DNA of 11,666 bases from contig DZCQ01000042.1 of NCBI GenBank assembly GCA_022730285.1, positions 1 to 11,666 on the forward strand, in the 5' to 3' direction. The translations under genes and the position numbers were made by a program. Shown piece after piece: positions 1-7,710 of this stretch (positions are counted from its first letter, which is position 1; the number at the start of each line of letters is the position of its first letter). The notes under the pieces are model-generated. The model did not search any database and was not told the DNA's origin. It saw only the letters and a list, made by a program, of their open reading frames with translations. Source of the stretch: Flavobacterium psychrophilum (GTDB taxonomy: Bacteria > Bacteroidota > Bacteroidia > Flavobacteriales > Flavobacteriaceae).

Positions 1-75
1 TTCATAAAATGTTCTGTTAATCCCACGATTGCCGTCGGCATCACAGCCCCAATTGTGTTCAGTATAGCTATACAT
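1..75 (-). CDS. Partial hypothetical protein, N-terminal 25 residues
   Basis: This is an open frame that starts with ATG at 75 and runs off the left edge without a stop. A good Shine-Dalgarno sequence (AAGGAG, five bases before the ATG) supports the start, and it follows the stop of the upstream nuclease gene by 13 bases, as elsewhere in this operon. The visible start reads MYSYTEHNWGCDADGNRGIN, a hydrophilic stretch with one cysteine. I do not recognise the family, and 25 residues are too few to assign a function. Its position suggests it is co-transcribed with the nuclease. Confidence 0.6.
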   Translation of the reverse strand, partial: MYSYTEHNWGCDADGNRGINRTFYE

Positions 76-88
76 GTAGGCTCCTTAA

Positions 89-1054
89 TTAGATTGGTTG
101 ATTGCAGATACTGTTATAATCACAGTAATTACATAAACGATATTGTGCAGGTTCAATGATTTCTTGATCTCCTGCTCTACCTGATGTACGAACAAATGCA
201 CGAAATGCCACTTCATTATCATGAATAGATCCTCGTACTGTTGCCATCTTACCTGTACTACCCATTCTAGATAATTTGAAAGATGCTGGGACATACCCTC
301 TTTCAGTTGGAGAACAATCAGGTAATGTGTCATTGGCAAGATGTTCTTCAATAAGTTTAATTCTATTAGTAATGAATTGTTCAGTAAGTTCCCAAGGCCA
401 TAATGGGAAGGTTTGCTCAGAGTCTATGACAAAGCGTCCCATATCTGAGCCATTATTAAGACTAAAGATGATTGAACCATAGGGTTTAACTTCTGGATCA
501 TGGAGCAAATAGTAATAAATACTCAATTGCGCTTGGTACTTAAAGTAAGTTGGAACTTGCTCATACATTTCTTCAAGAGTCATGCCTGGTTGAAGTTTGA
601 CTTGGTCTTCTTGAAGTTTTTTAAGACTAAAATTTGACGTAAATTTAAGGTCTTTAATTTGCTTATCGGGGGTTAGTATGTCAAATTCACCAGATATTTT
701 CCAACCAGCTATTTCGGTTTCCATACGTTGTTCACATATATAACCAGAATTATGTGCTTGTAATGCTGTGGTCATACCAGAATGTATTATGGTTCCTTTA
801 GCGCTTTGGAGTAGGGTCATTATGTCTTGAATTATTGGTTCAGGATTTAACATTCCATATAGTGTTTTACGGATAGGCCCAATAAGGGTTGTAGTTGATA
901 ATTTACCTACTCTAGGTTTTCCTCCTGTATACAACGTCGAATAGTACGCTGTTAGAAGAGCTGTTTCTTTAGGCACTCCGTGTTCATTGGTAAAGGTTTT
1001 ACCATTAATGGTAATATCAGTAGTTTGTGTTGCTGTTTGCATTAAAATGCCCAT
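89..1054 (-). CDS. PD-(D/E)XK nuclease, Cas4/RecB-like, probable Fe-S cluster
   Basis: Probable DNA exonuclease or endonuclease of the Cas4/RecB/AddB-type PD-(D/E)XK superfamily, 321 residues. The motifs occur in the expected order: GTIIH (G87 to H91), GEFDIL with catalytic D125, IKDLK with D135 and K137, and the QLSIY motif (Q176-Y180). C107 just after the GxxxH helix, plus C308, C311 and C317 at the C-terminus, match the one-plus-three cysteine layout that holds a 4Fe-4S cluster in Cas4 and AddB. ATG at 1054 is preceded by AAAGGA with five bases of spacing; an in-frame ATG at residue 5 is less well placed. There is no cas1, cas2 or CRISPR nearby, so a phage recombination or replication nuclease is more likely than adaptation. 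Base composition is richer in G+C (37-42% in four 60-base lines counted) than mid-window genes, suggesting a different origin. The family call is firm; substrate and polarity are not visible. Confidence 0.88.
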   Translation of the reverse strand: MGILMQTATQTTDITINGKTFTNEHGVPKETALLTAYYSTLYTGGKPRVGKLSTTTLIGPIRKTLYGMLNPEPIIQDIMTLLQSAKGTIIHSGMTTALQAHNSGYICEQRMETEIAGWKISGEFDILTPDKQIKDLKFTSNFSLKKLQEDQVKLQPGMTLEEMYEQVPTYFKYQAQLSIYYYLLHDPEVKPYGSIIFSLNNGSDMGRFVIDSEQTFPLWPWELTEQFITNRIKLIEEHLANDTLPDCSPTERGYVPASFKLSRMGSTGKMATVRGSIHDNEVAFRAFVRTSGRAGDQEIIEPAQYRLCNYCDYNSICNQPI

Positions 1055-1094
1055 ATCAATCCTTTTATTTAAATTTGTTAAGGTATTTAATTAT
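1052..1094 (-). repeat. Imperfect direct repeat, copy 1 (gene junction before the nuclease)
   Basis: This 43-base stretch matches 1679-1721 at 35 of 43 positions without gaps, counted by eye. Both copies begin at the start codon of the downstream gene and extend upstream through its ribosome binding site. Here the copy covers the end of the 108-residue gene, the spacer and the nuclease start. The two copies bracket the two small genes between them (about 627 bases from copy to copy). Confidence 0.55.
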
Positions 1095-1413
1095 CTTTTT
1101 CAAAATAGTCATATAGATATACCTCTAGCCTATCTATAATTTGATCTCTAATATCAAGACTCATTTGAATGTCTCTTTCTTTAAATGAAAGTTGTCTATT
1201 ATTATGGTCTTGATGTTTTACATAAAAAATATCTTGTTCAATATTTGCCAAGTTTCCTTTTTGAAGATCTTTTAAATAATAAATCTTAACCCTATTTGCA
1301 AGTGTTTCAAACACTAACTCAAAATCTAAACATTCTAATAAATTAAAAAATTGTTCATTTGTTAAATCTTTAGCGCTAGTTGATTTATCAAAATACCATT
1401 CTGTTAATGTCAT
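1087..1413 (-). CDS. Hypothetical protein, 108 aa
   Basis: I do not recognise this family. The 108-residue product is charged, predicted mostly helical, with one cysteine (in LLECLDFELVF) and an acidic, aromatic C-terminus (VYLYDYFEKDN). It has no signal peptide or membrane segment, so it is probably cytoplasmic. The ATG at 1413 lies 4 bases after the stop of the preceding gene, and its ribosome binding site (AGAGGA, eight bases upstream) lies inside the last codons of that gene, which implies translational coupling. Together with its upstream partner it sits between two imperfect 43-base repeats, so the pair may have been gained or lost as a cassette. Confidence 0.75.
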   Translation of the reverse strand: MTLTEWYFDKSTSAKDLTNEQFFNLLECLDFELVFETLANRVKIYYLKDLQKGNLANIEQDIFYVKHQDHNNRQLSFKERDIQMSLDIRDQIIDRLEVYLYDYFEKDN

Positions 1414-1417
1414 AAAT

Positions 1418-1681
1418 TTATTCCTCTTTTAGTTGATGTAGTGTACAACCAAATTCAAGAAATTCGGTTACTACTCCTGTAGCACCTTTAGTACAATATG
1501 CTGAATAAGTAGTATTCCAAAATTTACAAGATTCACAAGTAATATGCACTTGTGACCAACTGATGTTATCTAATGAATAGTCCTCTGCTAGGTCTTCTTC
1601 TATTTCTTCTGCTGATGGGTTAGTTGTGTAATGTCTATAATCAATATGCGCTGCGGCATAATCAAGTATTGCTATCATCAT
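1418..1681 (-). CDS. Small four-cysteine protein, possible zinc binder, 87 aa
   Basis: This is an 87-residue acidic protein. Its C-terminal half carries a CESC pair followed by YCTKG and FGCTLH, that is C-x2-C, then one cysteine, then another. Similar short cysteine-pair proteins are common in phages and usually bind one zinc, but I cannot name the family. The N-terminal half has an acidic helix (AEEIEEDLAED). Two ATG codons are adjacent at 1681 and 1678; the first has AAAGGA at five bases. One base separates it from the stop of the helicase gene, so it is translated from the same message. Function unknown. Confidence 0.75.
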   Translation of the reverse strand: MMIAILDYAAAHIDYRHYTTNPSAEEIEEDLAEDYSLDNISWSQVHITCESCKFWNTTYSAYCTKGATGVVTEFLEFGCTLHQLKEE

Positions 1682-1721
1682 GTTATTCCTTTGGTTTAAG
1701 TTTGTTAAAGTATTTTATTAT
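1679..1721 (-). repeat. Imperfect direct repeat, copy 2 (end of helicase gene)
   Basis: This is the partner of the repeat at 1052-1094 (35 of 43 identical). This copy covers the last codons of the helicase gene, its stop, the ribosome binding site and the start of the 87-residue gene. Part of the match may be shared gene-start signals, but it continues about 20 bases beyond the ribosome binding site into helicase coding sequence, where selection for an initiation signal would not be expected. Confidence 0.5.
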
Positions 1722-3500
1722 GTGCGATCGATCTGGGTTTGCATTTAAAAAATTAAGTGTTTGTTTTTCATTACCATAATTTATTAACTTTAAATTATAC
1801 CAAACATATCCAGGTGCTATACCTTCTGTTGTACATAATTCGGTAAGTTTACTACGAATCAAATATTTAACAAAGTCTGGGTTAGTTGAATGCCAATTAA
1901 TATATTGAATAGCATTACTAAGTGTTGGTAAAACAGTTAAGTTAGGTAAATTACTTAATTTACGATTAGCAACAATAGTAAAATTATTATTACCAAAATA
2001 TTTATAGCATTCTGTCATAATGTCTGCTGAACTAGTAAAGTGTCCTGAGTAATATGTTGGTTCACTAAGCTTATCAAATAATACAAAAGCACTATGTATA
2101 TCAGAGTTATATATAACAATAACAGAGTTAGTTGGTCTGTATTGATTATACACTTCAGTAAGTTCTGGTCGAGAAGTTATCGTTTGTACATCATAGTATG
2201 AAATACAGCCACATCTGCATTTAGCCCATTTTCTGATCACTCCAGTTGATGGTGTAGTTTGTTTGTATTGGTATTCCCAAATCGGCCTACTTTCCATGCA
2301 TGGAGTACCTTCAAATATAGTGTAATTACTAATAAATGGATAGGTTGCTAAATTAGGTGACAATTTACCAATGCAAGGTACAAGAATAAGATTAGATTTG
2401 CAAGATTCTATACAAAAATATTGTGCTAGAAGATCGTTAGGATACTGTTGTATGCATTGGTCTTTACAGGAGAGTTTAGGCTTTTTCCATTCGTTACTAT
2501 ACGGATTAACTTTGCTAAGCATACCTGAATAGTCATACACAATTGCCTGTTTATCACCGTATTTAGTTGACGCCCGAAAGACTGATTGTAAAAACAGTGA
2601 ATGAATCATTGTAGGTAAAAGATAAACTATTGTATCGGCGTTTTTTATGTCAACACCGATTGTTAACATTCTACAGTTTACGATAATACCATTAGTTGTT
2701 GTGTTAAACCAACCCCAAACAGACTCAAGTTCAGATTTAGTAAGCTTAGAGTGAATGGCTCTAACATTTGGTGAATTAAAGGCTGTTACAATACGCTCTG
2801 TAGTCGCAATAGAGTTTGTGTACATAATTGTTTTGTGTTGTGTTGACCAACCATACTTAACGTCATCTACAATCAACCACTCAATGAGTGATGAACGGTC
2901 AATAATACGATCAATGTCTGCATTTGCATAATCTCCATTCTGTATTGATAGTTGTGATTCATCTGCTAGCATATTACCAATTGACATAAATTTAGTAGGT
3001 GCTAGATAGCCATCATCAATCATTTGTTTAATATTGGTATACTCAAGTACATTATCAAACTCATCTGAAATGAATTTGTTACGACTATCAAGTGGGGTTC
3101 CAGTAAAATATACACGAGTACAAGAAAGTTTACGAATCTCTTTTACAATGTCTGTGTTAAATCGCATATGAATTTCATCGATACAGATTAAATCGTATTC
3201 AGCTAGGTTTATGGTTCTGCGTTGTAGAGTTTGAAAAGAGCCAAGATGAATATGCTTACTATGATCAAATGGCTTACCAGCAAGTATAAAAGTATACTGA
3301 GATTCGTCGTAATATTCTGCAAGTTGCAAAATTACATGACGGATACCTACAAGGATTAGAACTTTACCAGTTGGATGGTATTTATCAATAATACCTTTCA
3401 TGATTATCGATTTACCACTTCTCATAACACTTATAATCAAATTAGATTTATTTATTTGGGTATTGTTAATGTACTCAAGTTGATAGGGTCTAAATTGCAT
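1683..3500 (-). CDS. SF2 (DEAD/DEAH-like) helicase with cysteine-rich insert
   Basis: Superfamily 2 helicase or translocase, 605 residues from ATG 3500. In order: an FRPYQ-type N-terminus, a Walker A variant MRSGKS (26-31) with K30, motif II DEIH (108-111), motif III FTGTP (132-136), then the second RecA domain with a motif V-like NCRMLTIGVDI (275-285) and motif VI QSVFRAS (305-311), where R309 should be the arginine finger. The domain order resembles phage and type III restriction-like helicases. After the core, C345-x3-C349 and C363-x3-C367 form twin Cx3C pairs, and CRCGC (428-432) adds three more cysteines; I know of no standard helicase with this arrangement. A TTG at 3515 would add five residues but has no ribosome binding site, whereas ATG 3500 has a weak purine run (AAAGAAG) five bases upstream, so I prefer 3500. 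It lies next to nucleases, fitting DNA processing. Confidence 0.88.
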   Translation of the reverse strand: MQFRPYQLEYINNTQINKSNLIISVMRSGKSIIMKGIIDKYHPTGKVLILVGIRHVILQLAEYYDESQYTFILAGKPFDHSKHIHLGSFQTLQRRTINLAEYDLICIDEIHMRFNTDIVKEIRKLSCTRVYFTGTPLDSRNKFISDEFDNVLEYTNIKQMIDDGYLAPTKFMSIGNMLADESQLSIQNGDYANADIDRIIDRSSLIEWLIVDDVKYGWSTQHKTIMYTNSIATTERIVTAFNSPNVRAIHSKLTKSELESVWGWFNTTTNGIIVNCRMLTIGVDIKNADTIVYLLPTMIHSLFLQSVFRASTKYGDKQAIVYDYSGMLSKVNPYSNEWKKPKLSCKDQCIQQYPNDLLAQYFCIESCKSNLILVPCIGKLSPNLATYPFISNYTIFEGTPCMESRPIWEYQYKQTTPSTGVIRKWAKCRCGCISYYDVQTITSRPELTEVYNQYRPTNSVIVIYNSDIHSAFVLFDKLSEPTYYSGHFTSSADIMTECYKYFGNNNFTIVANRKLSNLPNLTVLPTLSNAIQYINWHSTNPDFVKYLIRSKLTELCTTEGIAPGYVWYNLKLINYGNEKQTLNFLNANPDRSHIIKYFNKLKPKE

Positions 3501-3516
3501 AGAGGCTTCTTTCAAG

Positions 3517-3954
3517 TTAAGTTTTTTGTTTTAAATTATCGTACATTGTTTCAATAAATGTTTCTTGTAAATATTCAGAAGCAGATTGTAAAAATCTATA
3601 TCTCCAATCGTCTTCTTTAAGAATTTTGTCAATTTGCTGATTGGCTTTATCAATAAATTCCGCTTTACGAGATTCTATAGTTTCTGTTATAATTGCATCA
3701 ACTTTAGTATGGTATTTAATATCCCAACTATCCAACTTAAAATCTTTAATACGTTCATTTACCATTTTAGCTAACTCGATTTCTTTATCTTTTAAAGCAT
3801 CTTGTATTAGCCCTTTATAAATATAAAATGACATATCAGTCATACCTAAACTAGAGCTAAGCTGTTTTTTAAAAGTTTCTTTTACAGTATCTGTTGCTAT
3901 TTGTCTAATATCTTCTTCAGATAGTATTTCATGTGTGTCAAATTCTATTTTCAT
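3517..3954 (-). CDS. Hypothetical charged helical protein, 145 aa
   Basis: I do not recognise this family. The 145-residue product is rich in Lys, Glu, Asp and Ile, has no cysteine, and reads as amphipathic helices almost throughout, including a central KDKEIELAKMVNERIKDF segment. No signal peptide or transmembrane helix is present. ATG 3954 has AAAGGA with five bases of spacing. Its stop lies 16 bases before the helicase ATG, so it is the gene immediately upstream of the helicase and could be a partner of it, which is inference from position only. Confidence 0.75.
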   Translation of the reverse strand: MKIEFDTHEILSEEDIRQIATDTVKETFKKQLSSSLGMTDMSFYIYKGLIQDALKDKEIELAKMVNERIKDFKLDSWDIKYHTKVDAIITETIESRKAEFIDKANQQIDKILKEDDWRYRFLQSASEYLQETFIETMYDNLKQKT

Positions 3955-3982
3955 ATTTGTCCTTTAATGTATTTAGTTTTAT

Positions 3983-4558
3983 TTAATCGATAATATCTTC
4001 ATACTTAATAGCATCTAATTGTTTCCATAATGATGGATCAATTTGTTCACGTATTTGTATTTTAATATCTTTTAGCTCGCCTAGAAATCCTCCACAAGAA
4101 TCTATACATTCATTATTGTCATAGATACGATATTCATAACAGTAACCTTGTAAATAATGATCATATAATTCTAACTCGTTATTAAGTATATTCGTTATAG
4201 TAGCAAGTAGTTTAGGACTAATACGTTTAACAGAATAATCTTTATAAATTTGTTGTTTAGTAACATAGATAAAACCAAGTTGTCCAGAATCCCATCTACA
4301 GTTAAATGGAGTTGAGCTAATGGCAATACCTGAATGTTCATACATATAAACTGGTAAATAAATTACATCAGATAGGGTTAATGATTGATCATTGGCTAAA
4401 TAAGTTTTAAAATCATCTAATAAAGAACCGTGATCACCTGCTTGTGGGAAAGCTACATCAGATAAGTTATATCTATGATGAGCTGCTACAATAGTACCTA
4501 AATTACACCATTCTCGTGGCGATTCGGTATAATTGTCATAATGAATAGTTATTGTCAT
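3983..4558 (-). CDS. Conserved phage protein of unknown function, 191 aa
   Basis: The sequence has the look of a widespread phage protein group of unknown function: an N-terminal SPREWCNLGTIVAAHHRYNL segment (residues about 13-32), a central LPVYMYEHSGIAISSTPFNC followed by CRWDSGQLGFIYV (about 68-99), and a C-terminal IDSCGGFLGE. I recall this pattern from many phage genomes but cannot give a family name or activity. Conserved His, Cys, Trp and Asp residues would allow an enzymatic role, but no known catalytic motif is evident. ATG 4558 has AGGAG with six bases of spacing. It follows the 163-residue gene by 9 bases. Confidence 0.8.
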   Translation of the reverse strand: MTITIHYDNYTESPREWCNLGTIVAAHHRYNLSDVAFPQAGDHGSLLDDFKTYLANDQSLTLSDVIYLPVYMYEHSGIAISSTPFNCRWDSGQLGFIYVTKQQIYKDYSVKRISPKLLATITNILNNELELYDHYLQGYCYEYRIYDNNECIDSCGGFLGELKDIKIQIREQIDPSLWKQLDAIKYEDIID

Positions 4559-4567
4559 ATTAAACTC

Positions 4568-5059
4568 CTAATTTAAGATTTTGTTACTAAAGAGACTACT
4601 TATAATTGAATCAGGTATAGGTACCTCAAGTTTATGTAATTTCGCATATTTTTGGGCTTCTGTAAGAAGGGCATGAATTTGTTTTTTATAAGCATTTTTA
4701 GTAGTACGTGCTCGTTTATGTTTATCTATTAGTGTACTTATATCTCCCCAATAGATTTGTAAATTCTCTTCTGGGCAACAGTTAAAATAAATAGTAAACG
4801 TAGTCCAGTCTTGTTTAACTACTGCAACATGTAAATTATTTATATGTTTAGTTGTAGTGACTGAACGATGATACATATTTTTATTAATAAATAAAATTTG
4901 TTCAGTATAGTCATAAATTATTGCTATTTTACTTCTATAAGAATATAGTGTAGATCCAACATAAGATAAACGACCATTTGCAGTAGCTGCTTCAGATCTG
5001 TCTTGTGCTAAATAACTATCAGCTAATCCAATATAATCATATTCACCAATTGTAATCAT
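4568..5059 (-). CDS. Hypothetical phage protein, 163 aa
   Basis: This is a 163-residue protein with a Tyr-rich N-terminal half. Segment LSYVGSTLYSYRSKIAIIY followed by RSVTTTKHINNL resembles a recurrent phage and archaeal hypothetical family in which a Ser/Thr-Thr-x-Lys-His motif follows beta strands; I cannot name it with confidence. The C-terminal half (KRARTTKNAYKKQIHALL) is basic and helical. No membrane or signal segment is visible. ATG 5059 has AAAGGA with six bases of spacing. Function unknown. Confidence 0.75.
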   Translation of the reverse strand: MITIGEYDYIGLADSYLAQDRSEAATANGRLSYVGSTLYSYRSKIAIIYDYTEQILFINKNMYHRSVTTTKHINNLHVAVVKQDWTTFTIYFNCCPEENLQIYWGDISTLIDKHKRARTTKNAYKKQIHALLTEAQKYAKLHKLEVPIPDSIISSLFSNKILN

Positions 5060-5104
5060 ATTTAATCCTTTGTTTTTAGTATTAGTGTTTATTAAATTAG
5101 TTAA

Positions 5105-5551
5105 CTAAATTGATAAATAATATAAATATTCACTTTGTGGAAAAAGCTTAAAAGCTGGTGAGTTAGTAAACATACCATATTGCCATTTACGAAATTCTAA
5201 TGTGGTGTTACTAGCGATAAGTTGAAATACCTGTTCATAGCTATATACTAAATGATAATTATGCCCAAGAGTCAACAGTCTTTGTTCTATTGATAATTGT
5301 TCAGAAGACTGCTTACCAGTTGATCGTTTGAATTCAAGATTAAGTATTTTACCTTCAGGTAAATATAGTAATAAATCTGGGGTACCTGATTCCATACCCT
5401 GATTCTTGCATTCACGAATGAGTTGTGCTCGTTGTTGTCCTGATAAACCACTAAGAGAAATACCATTAAGTGATAGATTAATAACTATATCTGGATATAG
5501 TGTTCGTAATATACTAATCGTTGTTTGTTGTAGTGTTTTTTCAGATTCCAT
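5105..5551 (-). CDS. VRR-NUC-type nuclease, 148 aa
   Basis: Probable small nuclease of the VRR-NUC branch of the PD-(D/E)XK superfamily, about the size of stand-alone phage members. Visible motifs are GTPDLLLYLP (catalytic D59), LNLEFKRSTGKQS (E73 and K75), the SIEQ segment with Q90, then LGHNYHLVYSYEQV, which matches the usual 'xGxxyxvvxsxee' ending. In the eukaryotic homologue FAN1 this domain cuts branched DNA; phage versions are generally assigned to recombination or replication. The ATG at 5551 lies inside the end of the preceding gene, giving an 11-base overlap and translational coupling. It is the second PD-(D/E)XK nuclease in this operon. Confidence 0.85.
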   Translation of the reverse strand: MESEKTLQQTTISILRTLYPDIVINLSLNGISLSGLSGQQRAQLIRECKNQGMESGTPDLLLYLPEGKILNLEFKRSTGKQSSEQLSIEQRLLTLGHNYHLVYSYEQVFQLIASNTTLEFRKWQYGMFTNSPAFKLFPQSEYLYYLSI

Positions 5552-6011
5552 CTAATTCTTCTTGTGTAATAATATTATTTCTAAGAAAAAACTGAATTAC
5601 TTCTGGATTATTTTCAGGATCCTTTAAAGCATCTTCATAAGATTCACACCACCATGCATTATCATTACAATATTCATAGTGTGCATCAGACATATACTCT
5701 TCATTAACTGTTGTAGCAATTTTACCATTTACTAATACTGCTTGTATAAAGAAATCACTGCCACATTCACTATCAGTAATTGTGCCTGATAAACAATATT
5801 TACTTATTAATTCAATAAATATTGGTATGTCCAGACCCCAACGTCCGCTACCTGTTATATTCCAAATTAAAGGCCCAGAACTAATATAATTTTCATGTAT
5901 TTCATCAATACTAAAATCTGTTTTTGGTGTTATTTTAAATACATCATATGCAGCTTTTAATTGAAATATATTACCTGTTAGGTCAATTGAAAAACTACTG
6001 TAATTTGCCAT
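5541..6011 (-). CDS. Hypothetical protein, possibly Api92/YubB ferredoxin-like
   Basis: 156 residues. The middle reads SGRWGLDIPIFIELISKYCL, then a short strand and DSECGSDFFIQAVLVNG. Similar 'xxxRWxPP...l..ky.l......E.G.dF' patterns occur in phage and plasmid Api92/DUF1281-like proteins with a ferredoxin-like fold, so I offer that as a tentative family. The C-terminus carries an acidic, aromatic stretch (NDNAWWCESYEDALKD) followed by a short helix. ATG 6011 is preceded by AGGAGG at six bases and overlaps the end of the upstream gene by 17 bases. The cellular role of this family is not known to me. Confidence 0.75.
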   Translation of the reverse strand: MANYSSFSIDLTGNIFQLKAAYDVFKITPKTDFSIDEIHENYISSGPLIWNITGSGRWGLDIPIFIELISKYCLSGTITDSECGSDFFIQAVLVNGKIATTVNEEYMSDAHYEYCNDNAWWCESYEDALKDPENNPEVIQFFLRNNIITQEELDGI

Positions 6012-6708
6012 CTAAAGCCTCCTGATAAGTTTTTAATGCTTCTATATGTTGTTCTAGTAAAGTAATATGTTTACTAATATCCTGATGCTTTTCAATAGCT
6101 GCAAAAGTATCTGCTACATATTGATCTAATATAGTTGCAGGTTGATTAGGAGATAATGTTTGTTTAAGCCTAAGGGCATAAAGGTATTGTTGAATAGTTA
6201 CATTATCTATACCTATTGTAGAGTATTTATCAAAAAAACTAAGTTGTTGATTAAATTTAATTTTAAAAGGTAATGGCCTATCTAAAATAATATTATGTAA
6301 AGGTATAGCATAGTCAGTAATATAGCAACTTGTTTCAACAATAGCAGTAAATTCAAACAAATCAATAAATTCACTATACTCTAATAAAGGAGCATAGGTT
6401 TTTGAATTATTTATTACTCCGTCGATAAAATTATGTTGTGCAGTTTTATCTGTTTGATATATATATTTTGGTAATTGTGCTTTAGACTTATTTGTAAATA
6501 ATGTTAAAGCTAGTATAAAAAGTTTATAATTGTACTTAATACTTTTATAATCTGCTTTTTTTGTATAAGGGTATACATGTGCTATATTTTTTGCTTTTTC
6601 GTACCATTCTACATATTTACGTACCAGCATTTCTAACTCTTTATTACTTTTACAATTACGTAATTGTGTAACAGCTACAGTATACATAAATTCATCAGTT
6701 ACCATCAT
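5995..6708 (-). CDS. Hypothetical helical protein, 237 aa
   Basis: I do not recognise this protein. It is mostly helical, Lys- and Tyr-rich in the first 100 residues, and ends in a likely coiled coil (HQDISKHITLLEQHIEALK). No membrane segment is convincing. Two ATG codons are adjacent at 6708 and 6705; the AAGGA site is three bases before the first and six before the second, so initiation at 6705 is slightly better supported by the spacing used elsewhere. It overlaps the stop of the upstream 331-residue gene by 14 bases, so the two are coupled and probably act in the same process. Codon use is extremely A+T-biased. Confidence 0.78.
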   Translation of the reverse strand: MMVTDEFMYTVAVTQLRNCKSNKELEMLVRKYVEWYEKAKNIAHVYPYTKKADYKSIKYNYKLFILALTLFTNKSKAQLPKYIYQTDKTAQHNFIDGVINNSKTYAPLLEYSEFIDLFEFTAIVETSCYITDYAIPLHNIILDRPLPFKIKFNQQLSFFDKYSTIGIDNVTIQQYLYALRLKQTLSPNQPATILDQYVADTFAAIEKHQDISKHITLLEQHIEALKTYQEALDGKLQ

Positions 6709-7690
6709 ATATCCTTAATAGTGTAGTTAAAGCTGTATGAGCAACAGTTAATCTATTATGATATTGTGTAACTAGATGTGGTTTAGCCGTAGTAGCATAC
6801 TCAATTAATTGAGTTACCAATTGTTCAGAATAATTTGATTGTTGTAGCAATACTAATGCTGAACCAAGTAAGTGTTCCATTTCATTAACTGTAGTGGGTG
6901 CAGTTCTTGCTACATTTGTTGTAAACGGTTTATATTTAGAGTTTTGCCCGTCCCATATACAACTAAAAGATATACATTGTTTTCCCTTATTGTGCATATC
7001 ATATTTTGGAGTAAGTACTTGATATACAGTTGAATCAAATTGCATATATGCTAATCTATGTTGTAATTTAATTGATGGTTTAGGGCAATGACTCATAATT
7101 GCATCGAAAAATCCCACTTTAATAGAGTCTGTAAAGTTATTTATTTGTTTAATAAATGCTTGTGCTTGTACAGAATTAAGTGGTTTAATCGTAGTAAGCC
7201 ATTGTTTAAATATAGCTAGTGACATATGATTAGGTTCAAGTATCTTATTATATGCTGATATTTTTGGTATACGTGGACTAACTTTATTACAAAGATACTG
7301 ATTTAAATATTGTTTTGAATTAACCACATTATCGATAATTAAATGTAATGTATAATGAGGTAAAATTGTATTGCATACATAAGGTATTTTACGTTTATAA
7401 GTATCATTATATGGTTCTATATAATGAAATATAGTTGAAATATCTATATCAGCATTAACTAAGTAGTCATAAAAGGCTTGTCCTCTATCATCTGAGACAA
7501 AGCCATCTCTATGATTATTTATATACAGTATAAGTAACTCAATTTTAAAAGTGTTTAATACTGAAAAGGGTTCTTTAATCAATTGATCAAAAACATTTGT
7601 GGCATTGTTTAGCTTAATAGGTGCCCAAAAAGATTTAAGATTTGGGTTAAGCTCATTAATTTGCATTGCTAATGAATTATATGCAATCAT
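6695..7690 (-). CDS. Hypothetical protein downstream of the structured RNA, 331 aa
   Basis: I do not recognise this family. The 331-residue product has helical stretches, several tryptophans (SFWAPIK, FKQWL, CIWDG), and a middle segment SHCPKPSIKLQHRL followed by KGKQCISFSC. Four cysteines are scattered without a clear zinc-finger spacing. There is no signal peptide or membrane helix. ATG 7690 has an ideal ribosome binding site (AAAGGA, six bases). The gene is the first one after the 360-base structured non-coding region, and a 24-bp interrupted hairpin ends 20 bases before its start codon, so its translation could be affected by that structure. It overlaps the next gene by 14 bases. Confidence 0.8.
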   Translation of the reverse strand: MIAYNSLAMQINELNPNLKSFWAPIKLNNATNVFDQLIKEPFSVLNTFKIELLILYINNHRDGFVSDDRGQAFYDYLVNADIDISTIFHYIEPYNDTYKRKIPYVCNTILPHYTLHLIIDNVVNSKQYLNQYLCNKVSPRIPKISAYNKILEPNHMSLAIFKQWLTTIKPLNSVQAQAFIKQINNFTDSIKVGFFDAIMSHCPKPSIKLQHRLAYMQFDSTVYQVLTPKYDMHNKGKQCISFSCIWDGQNSKYKPFTTNVARTAPTTVNEMEHLLGSALVLLQQSNYSEQLVTQLIEYATTAKPHLVTQYHNRLTVAHTALTTLLRIYDGN

Positions 7691-7710
7691 GTAAAATCCT
7701 TTAATATGTT

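Noticed and set aside
85..351. Open frame of 88 codons on the minus strand overlapping the nuclease gene
   Set aside because: It lies in another frame of the well-supported nuclease, has no family-like sequence, and runs out of frame through conserved nuclease motifs.
5128..5150. DnaA-box-like TGTGGAAAA as an origin signal
   Set aside because: It is a single inexact match inside the VRR-NUC coding sequence, with no cluster of boxes.
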